This document shows positions 1-7,733 of a stretch of 20,196 nucleotides of DNA, piece after piece (the stretch's first letter is position 1; each line of letters starts with the position of its first letter). Source of the stretch: Albidovulum sp. GTDB taxonomy: Bacteria > Pseudomonadota > Alphaproteobacteria > Rhodobacterales > Rhodobacteraceae. The position numbers and the translations under genes were made by a program. The notes beneath the pieces were generated by a model. That model was not told where the DNA came from and made no database searches. It worked only from the letters and a program-made list of their open reading frames with translations. The stretch covers positions 1 to 20,196 of the forward strand of contig JAUQYA010000032.1 in assembly GCA_030837785.1 (NCBI GenBank). Direction: 5' to 3'.

Positions 1-17
1 CCCCCCCCCCCCCCCCC
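1..17. repeat. Homopolymer run of 17 C at the window edge
   Basis: The first 17 bases are all C. No other homopolymer of this length occurs in the window. At the very end of a sequence this may be a contig-end artefact (for example a poly-G read tail seen on the other strand). A genuine C tract continuing beyond the edge is not excluded. No gene is visible in it. Confidence 0.9.
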
Positions 18-22
18 GCGGG

Positions 23-46
23 TCGCCCCGGCATCTGCCGGGGCGA
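23..46 (-). terminator. GC-rich hairpin just after the SYLF lipoprotein gene
   Basis: Bases 23-33 and 36-46 are perfect reverse complements (arm TCGCCCCGGCA), giving an 11-pair palindrome around TC. In practice the loop would be opened to 4-6 bases. It starts 7 bases past the stop codon of the minus-strand lipoprotein gene, where a terminator is expected. No T tract follows in the minus direction (a G run follows instead), so it is terminator-like or an mRNA 3'-end stabiliser rather than a textbook intrinsic terminator. Confidence 0.4.
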
Positions 47-52
47 AACCGG

Positions 53-610
53 TCAGGGAATGATCCTTGTGTACTTGGTGCCTTCGAGCGTGGCGCCGAC
101 GATCAGCCCCGACTGGCCGAAGACCAGCGCCACGACCGGCGCGAGCGTCGTCGTGGTGTCGGCGGCGAGCGATCCGCCTTGGTCGGGGACCGCGTATTTC
201 GCGTCCGCCCCGACCGCCCAGCCATCGGCCGACCGGAAGTTGGCCAGCGCCTGCTGGGTCATGAAGAAGAGCGCATGGGCATATTGCTGCGCCCCGATCT
301 GCAAGCCCCAGCTTGCCTGCGCCGCCGAATAGTAATCCACCGTCACGTCGTTGATCCGCAAGGCGCCGCGCCCGTAGGCGCCGCCGAAGAAGAACCCGGC
401 CTCGGTCATCAGCGGCATGTAGAGCACGCCGGCGGCCTTCTGCATCAGGTCCACGGTGCCGGGGTAGCGCGAGGTCAGGAAATCGCGCGTGGCGTCGACC
501 CGCGCGTCGATCCGCGCCGCGCCGTTGCTGCCGATGCCGTTGCCGCAGGCCGCAAGGCCGGCAAGCGCGCCTCCCGAAAGGATCAGGCTGCGGCGGGAAA
601 GTCCGTTCAT
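53..610 (-). CDS. SYLF-domain (YSC84-related) lipoprotein
   Basis: This 185-residue protein begins with a Tat-like and lipoprotein signal: SRRSLIL at residues 5-11, a small hydrophobic stretch, then lipobox LAAC with the modifiable Cys at 22. The mature part looks like a SYLF/YSC84 domain: a helical Tyr/Gly-rich start, FFFGGAYGRG near the middle, SWGLQIGAQ, and a C-terminal VGATLEGTKYTRIIP resembling the family's closing Leu-Glu-Gly motif. SYLF domains bind phosphoinositides in eukaryotes; the bacterial role is unclear, and a membrane-anchored periplasmic location is inferred. The start at 610 places the signal peptide at residue 1; an upstream in-frame start at 754 would add a non-signal extension and swallow the promoter. 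It lies 109 bases downstream of hemB on the same strand but has its own predicted promoter. Confidence 0.85.
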   Translation of the reverse strand: MNGLSRRSLILSGGALAGLAACGNGIGSNGAARIDARVDATRDFLTSRYPGTVDLMQKAAGVLYMPLMTEAGFFFGGAYGRGALRINDVTVDYYSAAQASWGLQIGAQQYAHALFFMTQQALANFRSADGWAVGADAKYAVPDQGGSLAADTTTTLAPVVALVFGQSGLIVGATLEGTKYTRIIP

Positions 611-665
611 GTTGCTGCTCCGCTCTCGAACTGCGTCCGGCCTCACCCGGGCCGGTTCGCCACCA

Positions 666-694
666 TCTATAGGGCAGAACGCCACCCATGTCAT
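666..694 (-). promoter_or_regulatory. Predicted sigma-70-type promoter of the SYLF lipoprotein gene
   Basis: On the minus strand, ATGACA (plus 689-694) is a 5/6 match to the -35 consensus. A 17-base spacer separates it from TATAGA (plus 666-671), a 4/6 match to -10. The start of transcription would fall near 659, leaving a leader of about 50 bases before the ATG at 610. The call rests on consensus and spacing only. Confidence 0.45.
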
Positions 695-719
695 CAGGTG
701 TTGTGGTCGGGCGGCCCTT

Positions 720-1724
720 CTAGGCGCCCCGGCGCCCAAGCATGCGAGCCGCATCGGGGGCGAAGTAGGTCAGCACGCCGTCGCAGCCGGCGCGGCGGAA
801 CGCCATCAGGCTTTCGAGGATCACCTCCTCCTTCACCCAGCCGTTCAGCACCGCGCCCTTCAGCATCGCGTATTCGCCGGAAACCTGGTAGGCGAAGGTC
901 GGCACGCCGAATTCCGCCTTCACCGCGGCACAGATGTCGAGATAGGGCATCCCCGGCTTGACCATCACCATGTCGGCGCCCTCGGCAAGGTCGCGCGCGA
1001 CCAGGCGGAGCGCCTCGTCGCGGTTCGCCGGGTTCATCTGGTAGGTCTTCTTGTCGCCTTTCAGCGCGCCCGAGGCCCCCACCGCGTCGCGGAAGGGCCC
1101 GTAGAAGGCCGAGGCATATTTCGCCGCATAGGAGAGGATCGCCACGTCCCTGTGCCCGGCCGCCTCGAGCGCGGACCGCATCGCGCCGATGCGCCCGTCC
1201 ATCATGTCGGAGGGTCCGAGGATGTCGGCCCCGGCCTCGGCCTGGGCGAGCGCCATCCGGACCAGCGCCTCGACCGTCTCGTCGTTGAGGATCACGCCGT
1301 CGCGCACCAGCCCGTCATGGCCGAGCGCGTTGTAGGGATCGAGCGCCACGTCGGTCATCACCGCGACCTCGGGCACGGCGGCCTTGATCGCGCGGAGCGC
1401 GCGGTTGGTCAGGTTCTCGGGGTTCCACGCCTCCTCGCAGGCTTCGGTCCTGAGCGCCGGATCGGTGTAGGGAAAGAGGCAGATCGCCGGAATCCCGAGA
1501 CCGGCGGCCTCTTCGGCCGCGCGCACCGTGCCCTCCACCGTGCGCCGCACCACGCCGGGCATCGAGGGCACTTCCACGTCCGCGCCGGCCACGTCGGTGA
1601 CGAAGACCGGCCAGATCAGATCCTTCACACCCAGCCGGTTCTCCTGCGCGAGATCGCGCAGCGCGGCGGTCCGGCGCAGGCGGCGGAAGCGCTGGCCGGG
1701 GAAGGGGGCATGGATCGGGGTCAT
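720..1724 (-). CDS. hemB: Delta-aminolevulinic acid dehydratase (porphobilinogen synthase)
   Basis: HemB condenses two 5-aminolevulinate molecules to porphobilinogen, the second common step of haem, bacteriochlorophyll and cobalamin synthesis, in the cytoplasm. The 334-residue protein has family length. Both Schiff-base lysines are visible: K202 in SYAAKYAS and K256 in MVKPGMP. YGPFRDA (208-214) and the substrate-binding region GDKKTYQMNPANR (223-235) are also present. The zinc-binding Cys-x-Cys...Cys segment of E. coli-type enzymes is replaced by DVALDPYNALGHDG (125-138), so it belongs to the cysteine-free type; Rhodobacter capsulatus HemB is known to work without metal. The start at 1724 is preceded by AGAGG at suitable spacing and fits family N-termini (MTPIHAPFPGQRFRR). 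An in-frame start at 1814 would add 30 unrelated residues. The gene is divergent from the small membrane-protein gene. Confidence 0.97.
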   Translation of the reverse strand: MTPIHAPFPGQRFRRLRRTAALRDLAQENRLGVKDLIWPVFVTDVAGADVEVPSMPGVVRRTVEGTVRAAEEAAGLGIPAICLFPYTDPALRTEACEEAWNPENLTNRALRAIKAAVPEVAVMTDVALDPYNALGHDGLVRDGVILNDETVEALVRMALAQAEAGADILGPSDMMDGRIGAMRSALEAAGHRDVAILSYAAKYASAFYGPFRDAVGASGALKGDKKTYQMNPANRDEALRLVARDLAEGADMVMVKPGMPYLDICAAVKAEFGVPTFAYQVSGEYAMLKGAVLNGWVKEEVILESLMAFRRAGCDGVLTYFAPDAARMLGRRGA

Positions 1725-1755
1725 GTCGAGCCTCTGGTTTCCTCTCGGCCAAGCG

Positions 1756-1783
1756 GTTACACGGTTCAGGGCGCACTTCTCAA
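1756..1783 (-). promoter_or_regulatory. Possible hemB promoter
   Basis: On the minus strand TTGAGA (plus 1778-1783, 5/6 match to -35) is followed after 16 bases by TGTAAC (plus 1756-1761, 4/6 match to -10). Transcription would start near 1749, with a 25-base leader to the hemB ATG. The -35 lies inside a perfect inverted repeat, CACTT-CTC-AAGTG (1774-1786), which could be an operator. Evidence is consensus only. Confidence 0.33.
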
Positions 1784-1846
1784 GTGTGGAAACCGTCGCA
1801 GGCCGCCCGAGCATCGCGGCCGGACGGGCGACCCCGGGGGCAGGAC

Positions 1847-2374
1847 TTGGACTGGACGAAACTCATTTTCGACCTGATCGACCTCAGGTCCTTCTCCAAC
1901 CTGTGGTACTGGATCGCGCTCGCCGTCACCTGGTCGTCGGCCTCGCACTGGGTGCTCGGCATTCCCTACGACATGGTGCTGCGGGCCCGGCGCGCCGGCG
2001 GCCAGGCCGAGGCCGACCTCGAGACGATCACGCGGATCAACGTCGGGCGGATCCTCTACATCGTGCGCGAGGCGGGCGCGATCCTTCTGGCCATGCTCGC
2101 CTTCGCGCTGACCACGCTCGCGCTTCTCGGCTTCGTCTACCGGGTGGAGTTCGCCCAGGCGGTCTTCCTGATCGCCGCGCCGCTCTCGGGCGTCGGGCTC
2201 CTGAGCGTGGCCACCGCGCGCCGGATCGATGCCGAGGGCGATCACGGCGAGGCGCTGCGCCGGCGTCTTGCCCTTCACCGGGTGACGGTGCAGGTCATCG
2301 GCATGGTGTCGATCTTCGTCACCGCCTTCTGGGGGATGCTGCAGAACTTCAATCTCTCGATCCTGCCCGGTTGA
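1847..2374 (+). CDS. Small four-helix inner-membrane protein ('component of SufBCD complex' type)
   Basis: The product is 175 residues from a TTG start at 1847. Four hydrophobic segments are visible at about 19-39 (rich in Trp), 77-99, 103-123 and 146-166, separated by charged loops, so it should be an integral inner-membrane protein. The N-terminus, MDWTKLIFDLIDLRSFSNLW, resembles a conserved Rhodobacterales family often labelled 'component of SufBCD complex'. I recall that label from annotation and see no sequence basis for a role in Fe-S assembly. An in-frame GTG at 1784 would add 21 Arg/Gly/Pro-rich residues, which look non-coding. The TTG has GGGGG (1836-1840) six bases upstream as a plausible ribosome site. 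The gene ends 30 bases before mfd and may be co-transcribed with it. Function unknown. Confidence 0.75.
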   Translation: MDWTKLIFDLIDLRSFSNLWYWIALAVTWSSASHWVLGIPYDMVLRARRAGGQAEADLETITRINVGRILYIVREAGAILLAMLAFALTTLALLGFVYRVEFAQAVFLIAAPLSGVGLLSVATARRIDAEGDHGEALRRRLALHRVTVQVIGMVSIFVTAFWGMLQNFNLSILPG

Positions 2375-2404
2375 CAGCGCCGCCGGGAAGGCTAGGTGAG
2401 GCCC

Positions 2405-5400
2405 ATGACCGCCCCCGCCCACATCACCCTGTCCGGTGCCCCCGAGGGCTTCGACGCGCGTCTTCTCGCCCGCGAACTGGCGAAGGGCGCGCCGGTCGTC
2501 CATGTCGCGCGGGACGACAAGCGGATGGAGGCGATGCGTGCGGCGCTGGAGTTTTTCGCGCCGGATGCGCTGGTCCTGACCTTTCCCGCCTGGGACTGCC
2601 TGCCCTATGACCGGGTCTCGCCCAATGCCGATGTCTCGGCCACCCGGATGGCGACGCTCGCGGCGCTGGCCCACGGCCTGCCGCAGCCCTTCGTGCTCCT
2701 GACCACGCTCAACGCCGCGACCCAGCGGCTGCCTGCCCGCGAGGTGCTGCGCGGCGCGGCCTTCACCGCCCGAGTCGGCCACCGGCTGGACGAGACGGCG
2801 CTCAGGGCCTTCCTGGTGCGGATGGGCTTCACCCAGAGCCCGACGGTGACCGAGCCGGGCGACTATGCCGTGCGCGGCGGCATCATCGACATCTATCCGC
2901 CGGGCCCGACTGAAGGTGGCGGCGGGCCGGTGCGGCTCGACCTTTTCGGCGATGTGCTCGACGGTGCGCGCCGCTTCGACCCGGCGACGCAGCGCACCAC
3001 CGAGAAGCTCGCGAAGGTGGAGCTTGCGCCAGTGTCCGAGGTGATCCTCGACGAGGCGGCAATCACCCGCTTCCGCCAGACCTACCGGATCGAGTTCGGC
3101 GCGGCCGGCACCGACGATCCGCTCTACGAGGCGGTGAGCGCGGGGCGCAAGCATGCGGGCATGGAGCACTGGCTGCCGTTCTTCCACGAACGGCTGGAGA
3201 CGCTTTTCGACTACCTGCCCGATGCCTCGGTGATGCTCGACGACCAGATCACCCCGGCCCGGCTTTCCCGCTGGGAGGGGATCGAGGACCAGTACGACAC
3301 GCGCCGCGAGGCGATGAAGCGAAAGGACCGGCTGGATTCGGTCTACAAGCCCTGTCCGCCGGGGCTCCTCTATCTCGACGATGCCGGCTGGGAGGCGGCG
3401 GTGGCGGGGCACCGGGTGATCCGGCTCGTCGCCCTGCCGCAGGCGACCGGGCCAGGGGTGCTCGATGCCGGGGGGCGCATCGGGCGCAACTTCTCGGCCG
3501 AACGCCAGCTTGAAAACATCAACCTTTTCAGCGCCCTTTCCGATCATGTGAATGCGCGCCGCGCGGACGGGCAGGTGGTGGTCGCCTCCTATTCCGAGGG
3601 CGCGCGCGAGCGCCTCAGGGGGCTGCTGGAGGACGAGGATCTGCACGGCGCGAGGCCCGTGCGCGACATCCGCGAGGTGCCCGAGGGCCGGGGCGGGGTG
3701 TTCCTCGCCGTCTGGGCGCTCGAACACGGGTTCGACGGCCAGGGGCTCACCGTCATCTCCGAACAGGATGTGCTCGGCGAGCGGCTGATCCGGGGGGCGA
3801 AGAAACGCCGGAAGGCCGAGAACTTCCTGACCGAGGCGCAGTCGCTGTCGCCCGGCGATCTCGTCGTCCATGTCGATCACGGGGTGGGGCGCTACACCGG
3901 GCTCGAGACGATCACCGCGCTCGGCGCGCCGCACGACTGCGTGGCGCTGGAATATGCCGGCGGCGACCGGCTTTATCTGCCTGTCGAGAACATCGAGCTG
4001 CTCAGCCGCTACGGCCACGAGGAGGGGCTGCTCGACAAGCTCGGCGGCGGCGCCTGGCAGGCGAAGAAGGCGCGGCTCAAGGAACGTATCCGGATCATGG
4101 CCGAACGGCTGATGCGGGTCGCGGCCGAACGGCTCCTGCGCAGGGCGCCGATCCTTCAGTCGCCGCACCACGAATACGACGCCTTCGCCGCCCGCTTCCC
4201 CTATCAGGAGACCGACGATCAGATGTCGGCGATCGACGAGGTGGTGGACGACCTCGCCGAAGGCCGGCCGATGGACCGGCTGATCGTCGGCGACGTCGGC
4301 TTCGGCAAGACCGAGGTGGCGATGCGGGCGGCCTTCGTTGCGGCGCAGTCAGGGGTGCAGGTCGCGGTGATCGCGCCGACCACGCTTCTGGCCCGCCAGC
4401 ATTTCAAGACCTTCTCCGAACGCTTCCGCGGCACCGCGATCAGCGTACGGCCCTTGTCGCGCTTCGTCTCGGCGCGCGACGCACAAGCGACGCGCGAGGG
4501 GCTGGCCGAGGGCACGGTGGACATCGTCATCGGCACCCATGCGGTGCTGGCGAAGGCCGTGAAGTTTCACAACCTCGGCCTGGTTGTCATTGACGAGGAA
4601 CAGCATTTCGGCGTCGGCCACAAGGAGCGGCTGAAGGAGATGCGGTCGGAAATCCATGTCCTGACGCTGACCGCGACGCCGATCCCGCGGACGCTGCAAC
4701 TGTCGCTCACCGGCGTGCGCGATCTCAGCATCATCGGCACGCCGCCCGTCGACCGGCTGGCGATCCGCACCTATGTCTCCGAGTTCGACAGCGTGACGAT
4801 CCGCGAGGCGCTCCTGCGCGAACGCTACCGCGGCGGGCAGTCGTTCTACGTCGTCCCCCGCATCAAGGACCTGCCCGAGATCGAAGACTTCCTGAAGACC
4901 CATGTGCCGGAGGTCAGCTATGTGATCGCGCATGGCCAGATGGCGGCGGGAGAGCTCGACGAGAGGATGAACGCCTTCTACGACGGCAAGTATGACGTGC
5001 TGCTGGCCACGACGATCGTTGAAAGCGGCCTCGACATTCCCACCGCCAACACCATGATTGTCCACCGGGCGGACATGTTCGGCCTCGCGCAGCTCTACCA
5101 GATCAGGGGCCGCGTCGGCCGGGCGAAGCTTCGCGCCTATTGCTACCTGACGACCAAGCCGCGGATGCCGCTGACACCGGCGGCGCAGAAGCGGCTGAGG
5201 CTCCTGGGCTCGCTCGACAGCCTCGGCGCGGGCTTCTCGCTCGCCTCGCAGGACCTCGACCTGAGGGGCGCCGGCAACATCCTCGGCGAGGAACAGTCGG
5301 GACATATCAACGAGGTAGGCTACGAACTTTACCAGCAGATGCTGGAGGAGACGATCAGCCGGATCAGGGCGGGCGACCTCGAGGCGCCGGCGGGCGAGGA

Positions 5401-5869
5401 CGGCCAGTGGTCGCCGCAGATCAACCTCGGCGTGCCGGTGATGATCCCCGAGCCTTACGTGCCCGACCTCGACGTCCGGCTCGGGCTCTATCGCCGGCTC
5501 TCCTCGCTGACCACCAAGGTGGAGCTGGAGGGCTTCGCTGCCGAGCTGATCGACCGTTTCGGCCCGGTGCCGAAGGAGGTCAATACGCTGCTGCTGGTCA
5601 TGCGGATCAAGGCGATGTGCCGGCGCGCCTGCATCGGCCGGCTGGATGCGGGGCCGAAGGGGGCGACGATCCAGTTCCACGCCGACAAGTTCCCCAATCC
5701 CAAGGGCTTGGTGGAGTTTCTTCAGGCGCAGCAGGGGGCGGCGCGGATCAGGGACAACAAGGTCATCCTCCAGCGCGACTGGGCGCGCGACGGCGAGAGG
5801 ATCAAGGGCGCCTTCGCCATCGCCAGGGAACTGGCCGAGAAGGCCGGGGCGCCGAAGGTGCAGGCCTGA
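2405..5869 (+). CDS. mfd: Transcription-repair coupling factor Mfd
   Basis: Mfd removes RNA polymerase stalled at DNA lesions and recruits UvrA for nucleotide excision repair. The 1154-residue protein matches the usual length (about 1150). In order: a UvrB-like N-terminal module (to about 330); the RNA-polymerase-interacting Tudor/CarD-like domain beginning near 484 (GDLVVHVDHGVGRYTGLE); the RecG-like helicase with Walker A GDVGFGKTE (629-637), DEEQ box (730-733), TATPIPRTLQ of motif III, and QIRGRVGR (899-906) of motif VI; then a C-terminal regulatory domain starting around 1000. ATG 2405 is chosen over GTG 2396 because GGTGAGG lies just ahead of it; that spacing is short, so either start is possible. 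It ends 3 bases from the convergent exporter gene, leaving no room for a terminator. Confidence 0.97.
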   Translation: MTAPAHITLSGAPEGFDARLLARELAKGAPVVHVARDDKRMEAMRAALEFFAPDALVLTFPAWDCLPYDRVSPNADVSATRMATLAALAHGLPQPFVLLTTLNAATQRLPAREVLRGAAFTARVGHRLDETALRAFLVRMGFTQSPTVTEPGDYAVRGGIIDIYPPGPTEGGGGPVRLDLFGDVLDGARRFDPATQRTTEKLAKVELAPVSEVILDEAAITRFRQTYRIEFGAAGTDDPLYEAVSAGRKHAGMEHWLPFFHERLETLFDYLPDASVMLDDQITPARLSRWEGIEDQYDTRREAMKRKDRLDSVYKPCPPGLLYLDDAGWEAAVAGHRVIRLVALPQATGPGVLDAGGRIGRNFSAERQLENINLFSALSDHVNARRADGQVVVASYSEGARERLRGLLEDEDLHGARPVRDIREVPEGRGGVFLAVWALEHGFDGQGLTVISEQDVLGERLIRGAKKRRKAENFLTEAQSLSPGDLVVHVDHGVGRYTGLETITALGAPHDCVALEYAGGDRLYLPVENIELLSRYGHEEGLLDKLGGGAWQAKKARLKERIRIMAERLMRVAAERLLRRAPILQSPHHEYDAFAARFPYQETDDQMSAIDEVVDDLAEGRPMDRLIVGDVGFGKTEVAMRAAFVAAQSGVQVAVIAPTTLLARQHFKTFSERFRGTAISVRPLSRFVSARDAQATREGLAEGTVDIVIGTHAVLAKAVKFHNLGLVVIDEEQHFGVGHKERLKEMRSEIHVLTLTATPIPRTLQLSLTGVRDLSIIGTPPVDRLAIRTYVSEFDSVTIREALLRERYRGGQSFYVVPRIKDLPEIEDFLKTHVPEVSYVIAHGQMAAGELDERMNAFYDGKYDVLLATTIVESGLDIPTANTMIVHRADMFGLAQLYQIRGRVGRAKLRAYCYLTTKPRMPLTPAAQKRLRLLGSLDSLGAGFSLASQDLDLRGAGNILGEEQSGHINEVGYELYQQMLEETISRIRAGDLEAPAGEDGQWSPQINLGVPVMIPEPYVPDLDVRLGLYRRLSSLTTKVELEGFAAELIDRFGPVPKEVNTLLLVMRIKAMCRRACIGRLDAGPKGATIQFHADKFPNPKGLVEFLQAQQGAARIRDNKVILQRDWARDGERIKGAFAIARELAEKAGAPKVQA

Positions 5870-5872
5870 GGC

Positions 5873-7090
5873 TCAGAACAACCGCTCGCTCCGCCGCATC
5901 AGCCAGAACGAGATCAGCGAACAGACCGCCGCGCCGATGATCGCCGGAAGTGCTGTGCCGTCGAAGGCCAGCCCCACCGGCGCCGCGATCAGCGCGGCCG
6001 CCACCGTGGAGATGGCGGTAATGACCGAGGTCGCCATGCCCGCGACATGGCCGAGCTTCTGCATGGCGAGCGCGTTGAGGTTGCCGAAGGTCAGCCCGGC
6101 GATGAAGAAGACGCTCGTCGCCCAGACGTAGAACACCACGAAGGACGCGGCGCCACTGAGGAAGCCGGAGCCGATCAGCGCCAGCGCCAGGAGCGACAGC
6201 ACCCCCTCGCCGGCATAGGCGAGGGTCGCCATCCGCCGCATCCCCACCCGCATGACGAGCCGCGAGTTGATGAAGGACGCGCTTGCCGAAACCGCGGCGA
6301 TGCCCGCGAACCACAAGGGAAAGCTCTGCGCCATCCCGTAGGTCTCGTCGAAGATCGGCTGGATGGTGGAGAGGAGCGAGAACATCTGCCCGAAGCCGAG
6401 CGACATGACGACGATGTAGATCCGGACGTCGGCGCCGGCCACCACTTCTCGGAACGCTGACCAGAGGTTGCCGGCGGTGAGCGGCCGCCGGTCCTCGGGC
6501 GCCAGCGTCTCGGCCTGCCGCAACATCAGCCAGGAGAGCGAGACGAAGGCGAATAGGACATAGGCGAGGAAGATCGCGCGCCAGCCGAAGGCGCCGATGA
6601 TCGCCGCGCCGATCAGCGGAGCCAGGGCCGGGACGACCATGAAGACCATCATCACGAAGGACATGATCCGCGCCATCTCGCGCCCGGCATAGAGGTCGCG
6701 CACCAGCGCCATGCCCGCGACCCGCGGCGCCGAGGCGCCGACACCCTGGAGGAGGCGCGCCAGAAGCAGGAATTCGAGCTGGCGCGCGTAGAGCGCCAGC
6801 ACCGATCCCGCGACATAGAGCACCGAGCCCCCGGCGACCGTGACCTTGCGGCCGACGGCGTCGGAAATCGGCCCGACGAAGAGGGTGCCGACGCCCATGC
6901 CGAGCACGAAGGCGGAAAGGACGAGTTGGGCGTTGTTGACCGCCTCGGGCGACAGTTCCGCGGCGATGGTCGGCAGCGCCGGCAGCATGGCGTCGATGGA
7001 AAAGGCGACGGTGGCGAAGAGGAGCGCGAGCATCCCGGTGAATTCGCCGGCCGGCAGGCGTCGGACGGGCGTCCATCGGGCATCAAACAT
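5873..7090 (-). CDS. MFS multidrug exporter, Bcr/CflA (DHA1) type
   Basis: The 405-residue protein has about 12 hydrophobic segments. Between helices 2 and 3 lies the MFS motif A variant GPISDAVGRK (about 73-82). The stretch LLQGVGASAPRVAGMALVRD (about 113-132) is characteristic of Bcr/CflA drug/H+ antiporters, which also export dipeptides, cysteine or sulfonamides in other bacteria. Substrate here is unknown. Its ATG overlaps the end of the thiol-oxidoreductase gene by 8 bases (7083-7090), so translation is probably coupled. It is the last gene of the ligase-oxidoreductase-exporter run, which suggests export of a product or toxic intermediate of that unit. Its stop is 3 bases from that of mfd on the other strand. 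Confidence 0.88.
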   Translation of the reverse strand: MFDARWTPVRRLPAGEFTGMLALLFATVAFSIDAMLPALPTIAAELSPEAVNNAQLVLSAFVLGMGVGTLFVGPISDAVGRKVTVAGGSVLYVAGSVLALYARQLEFLLLARLLQGVGASAPRVAGMALVRDLYAGREMARIMSFVMMVFMVVPALAPLIGAAIIGAFGWRAIFLAYVLFAFVSLSWLMLRQAETLAPEDRRPLTAGNLWSAFREVVAGADVRIYIVVMSLGFGQMFSLLSTIQPIFDETYGMAQSFPLWFAGIAAVSASASFINSRLVMRVGMRRMATLAYAGEGVLSLLALALIGSGFLSGAASFVVFYVWATSVFFIAGLTFGNLNALAMQKLGHVAGMATSVITAISTVAAALIAAPVGLAFDGTALPAIIGAAVCSLISFWLMRRSERLF

Positions 7091-7733
7091 TGGCGCTGTC
7101 CTTCAGCTTTCCGGCGATGTCCTCGATGATGCGACCCCACACCTCGGCGGGCTGCGCGCCCTGCACCACATGCCGATTGGCGATGATGAAGGTCGGCACC
7201 GCGTTCACCCCGCGTTCGCGCGCATGCGCCTCGCGGGCGCGAATCTCCGCCACGTCGCCATCGCTGGCCAGAAGCCGGCGGATCATCTCGCGGTCGAGCC
7301 CGACTTCGCCGGCGACCGCCGCCAGCACCTCTGCCTCGCCCACGTCGCGCCCATCGCGCCAGTAGGCACGGAACAACGCCGACACCATCGCCGTCTGCCG
7401 CCCCTCGAGCCCCGCCCAGTGGATCAGCCGGTGCGCGTCGAGCGTGTTGGGCGAGCGTTCGATCCGCCCGAGGTTCAGTTCCACCCCCGCGGCCTTCGCA
7501 TGTTCGATCAGCGGCTGGTGGGCGCGCGCGACGCCTTCCGGCCCGCCGAACTTCGCCTCCATGTAGGCGCGCCGGTCCAGCCCCTCCCTGGGCATTGCGG
7601 GGTCAAGCTGGAAAGGGTGCCATTCGATCGCGAAGGGATGGTCGGGATGGGCCTCGAGCGCGCGGTCGAGGAAGGCCTTGCCGACATAGCACCACGGGCA
7701 GACGATATCGGAAAGGATGTCGAGCCGGATCAT
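7083..7733 (-). CDS. DsbA-family thiol oxidoreductase, FrnE-like
   Basis: This is a 216-residue thioredoxin-fold protein of the DsbA/FrnE class. The redox motif CPWC is at residues 12-15, directly after the first strand, and the cis-proline is P180 in NAVPTF; the helical insert between them matches FrnE and 2-hydroxychromene-2-carboxylate isomerase-like proteins. There is no signal peptide, so it should act in the cytoplasm, as FrnE proteins do (disulphide isomerase or GSH-linked isomerase roles are known in the wider family). Start at 7733: its ATG overlaps the ligase stop as ATGA (7730-7733). The end overlaps the exporter start by 8 bases. Retention of both CPWC cysteines favours a redox role over the GST-kappa-like isomerases, which lack the second Cys. 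Substrate unknown. Confidence 0.9.
   Translation of the reverse strand: MIRLDILSDIVCPWCYVGKAFLDRALEAHPDHPFAIEWHPFQLDPAMPREGLDRRAYMEAKFGGPEGVARAHQPLIEHAKAAGVELNLGRIERSPNTLDAHRLIHWAGLEGRQTAMVSALFRAYWRDGRDVGEAEVLAAVAGEVGLDREMIRRLLASDGDVAEIRAREAHARERGVNAVPTFIIANRHVVQGAQPAEVWGRIIEDIAGKLKDSANV

Noticed and set aside
489..1877. A 462-codon plus-strand frame over hemB and the lipoprotein gene
   Set aside because: It is the mirror of hemB. Its product is His/Arg/Gly-rich with no domain.
1766..4171. An 801-codon open frame on the minus strand over mfd
   Set aside because: It is antisense to the strongly supported mfd and low-complexity in composition. A similar frame at 4349-5680 is rejected for the same reason.
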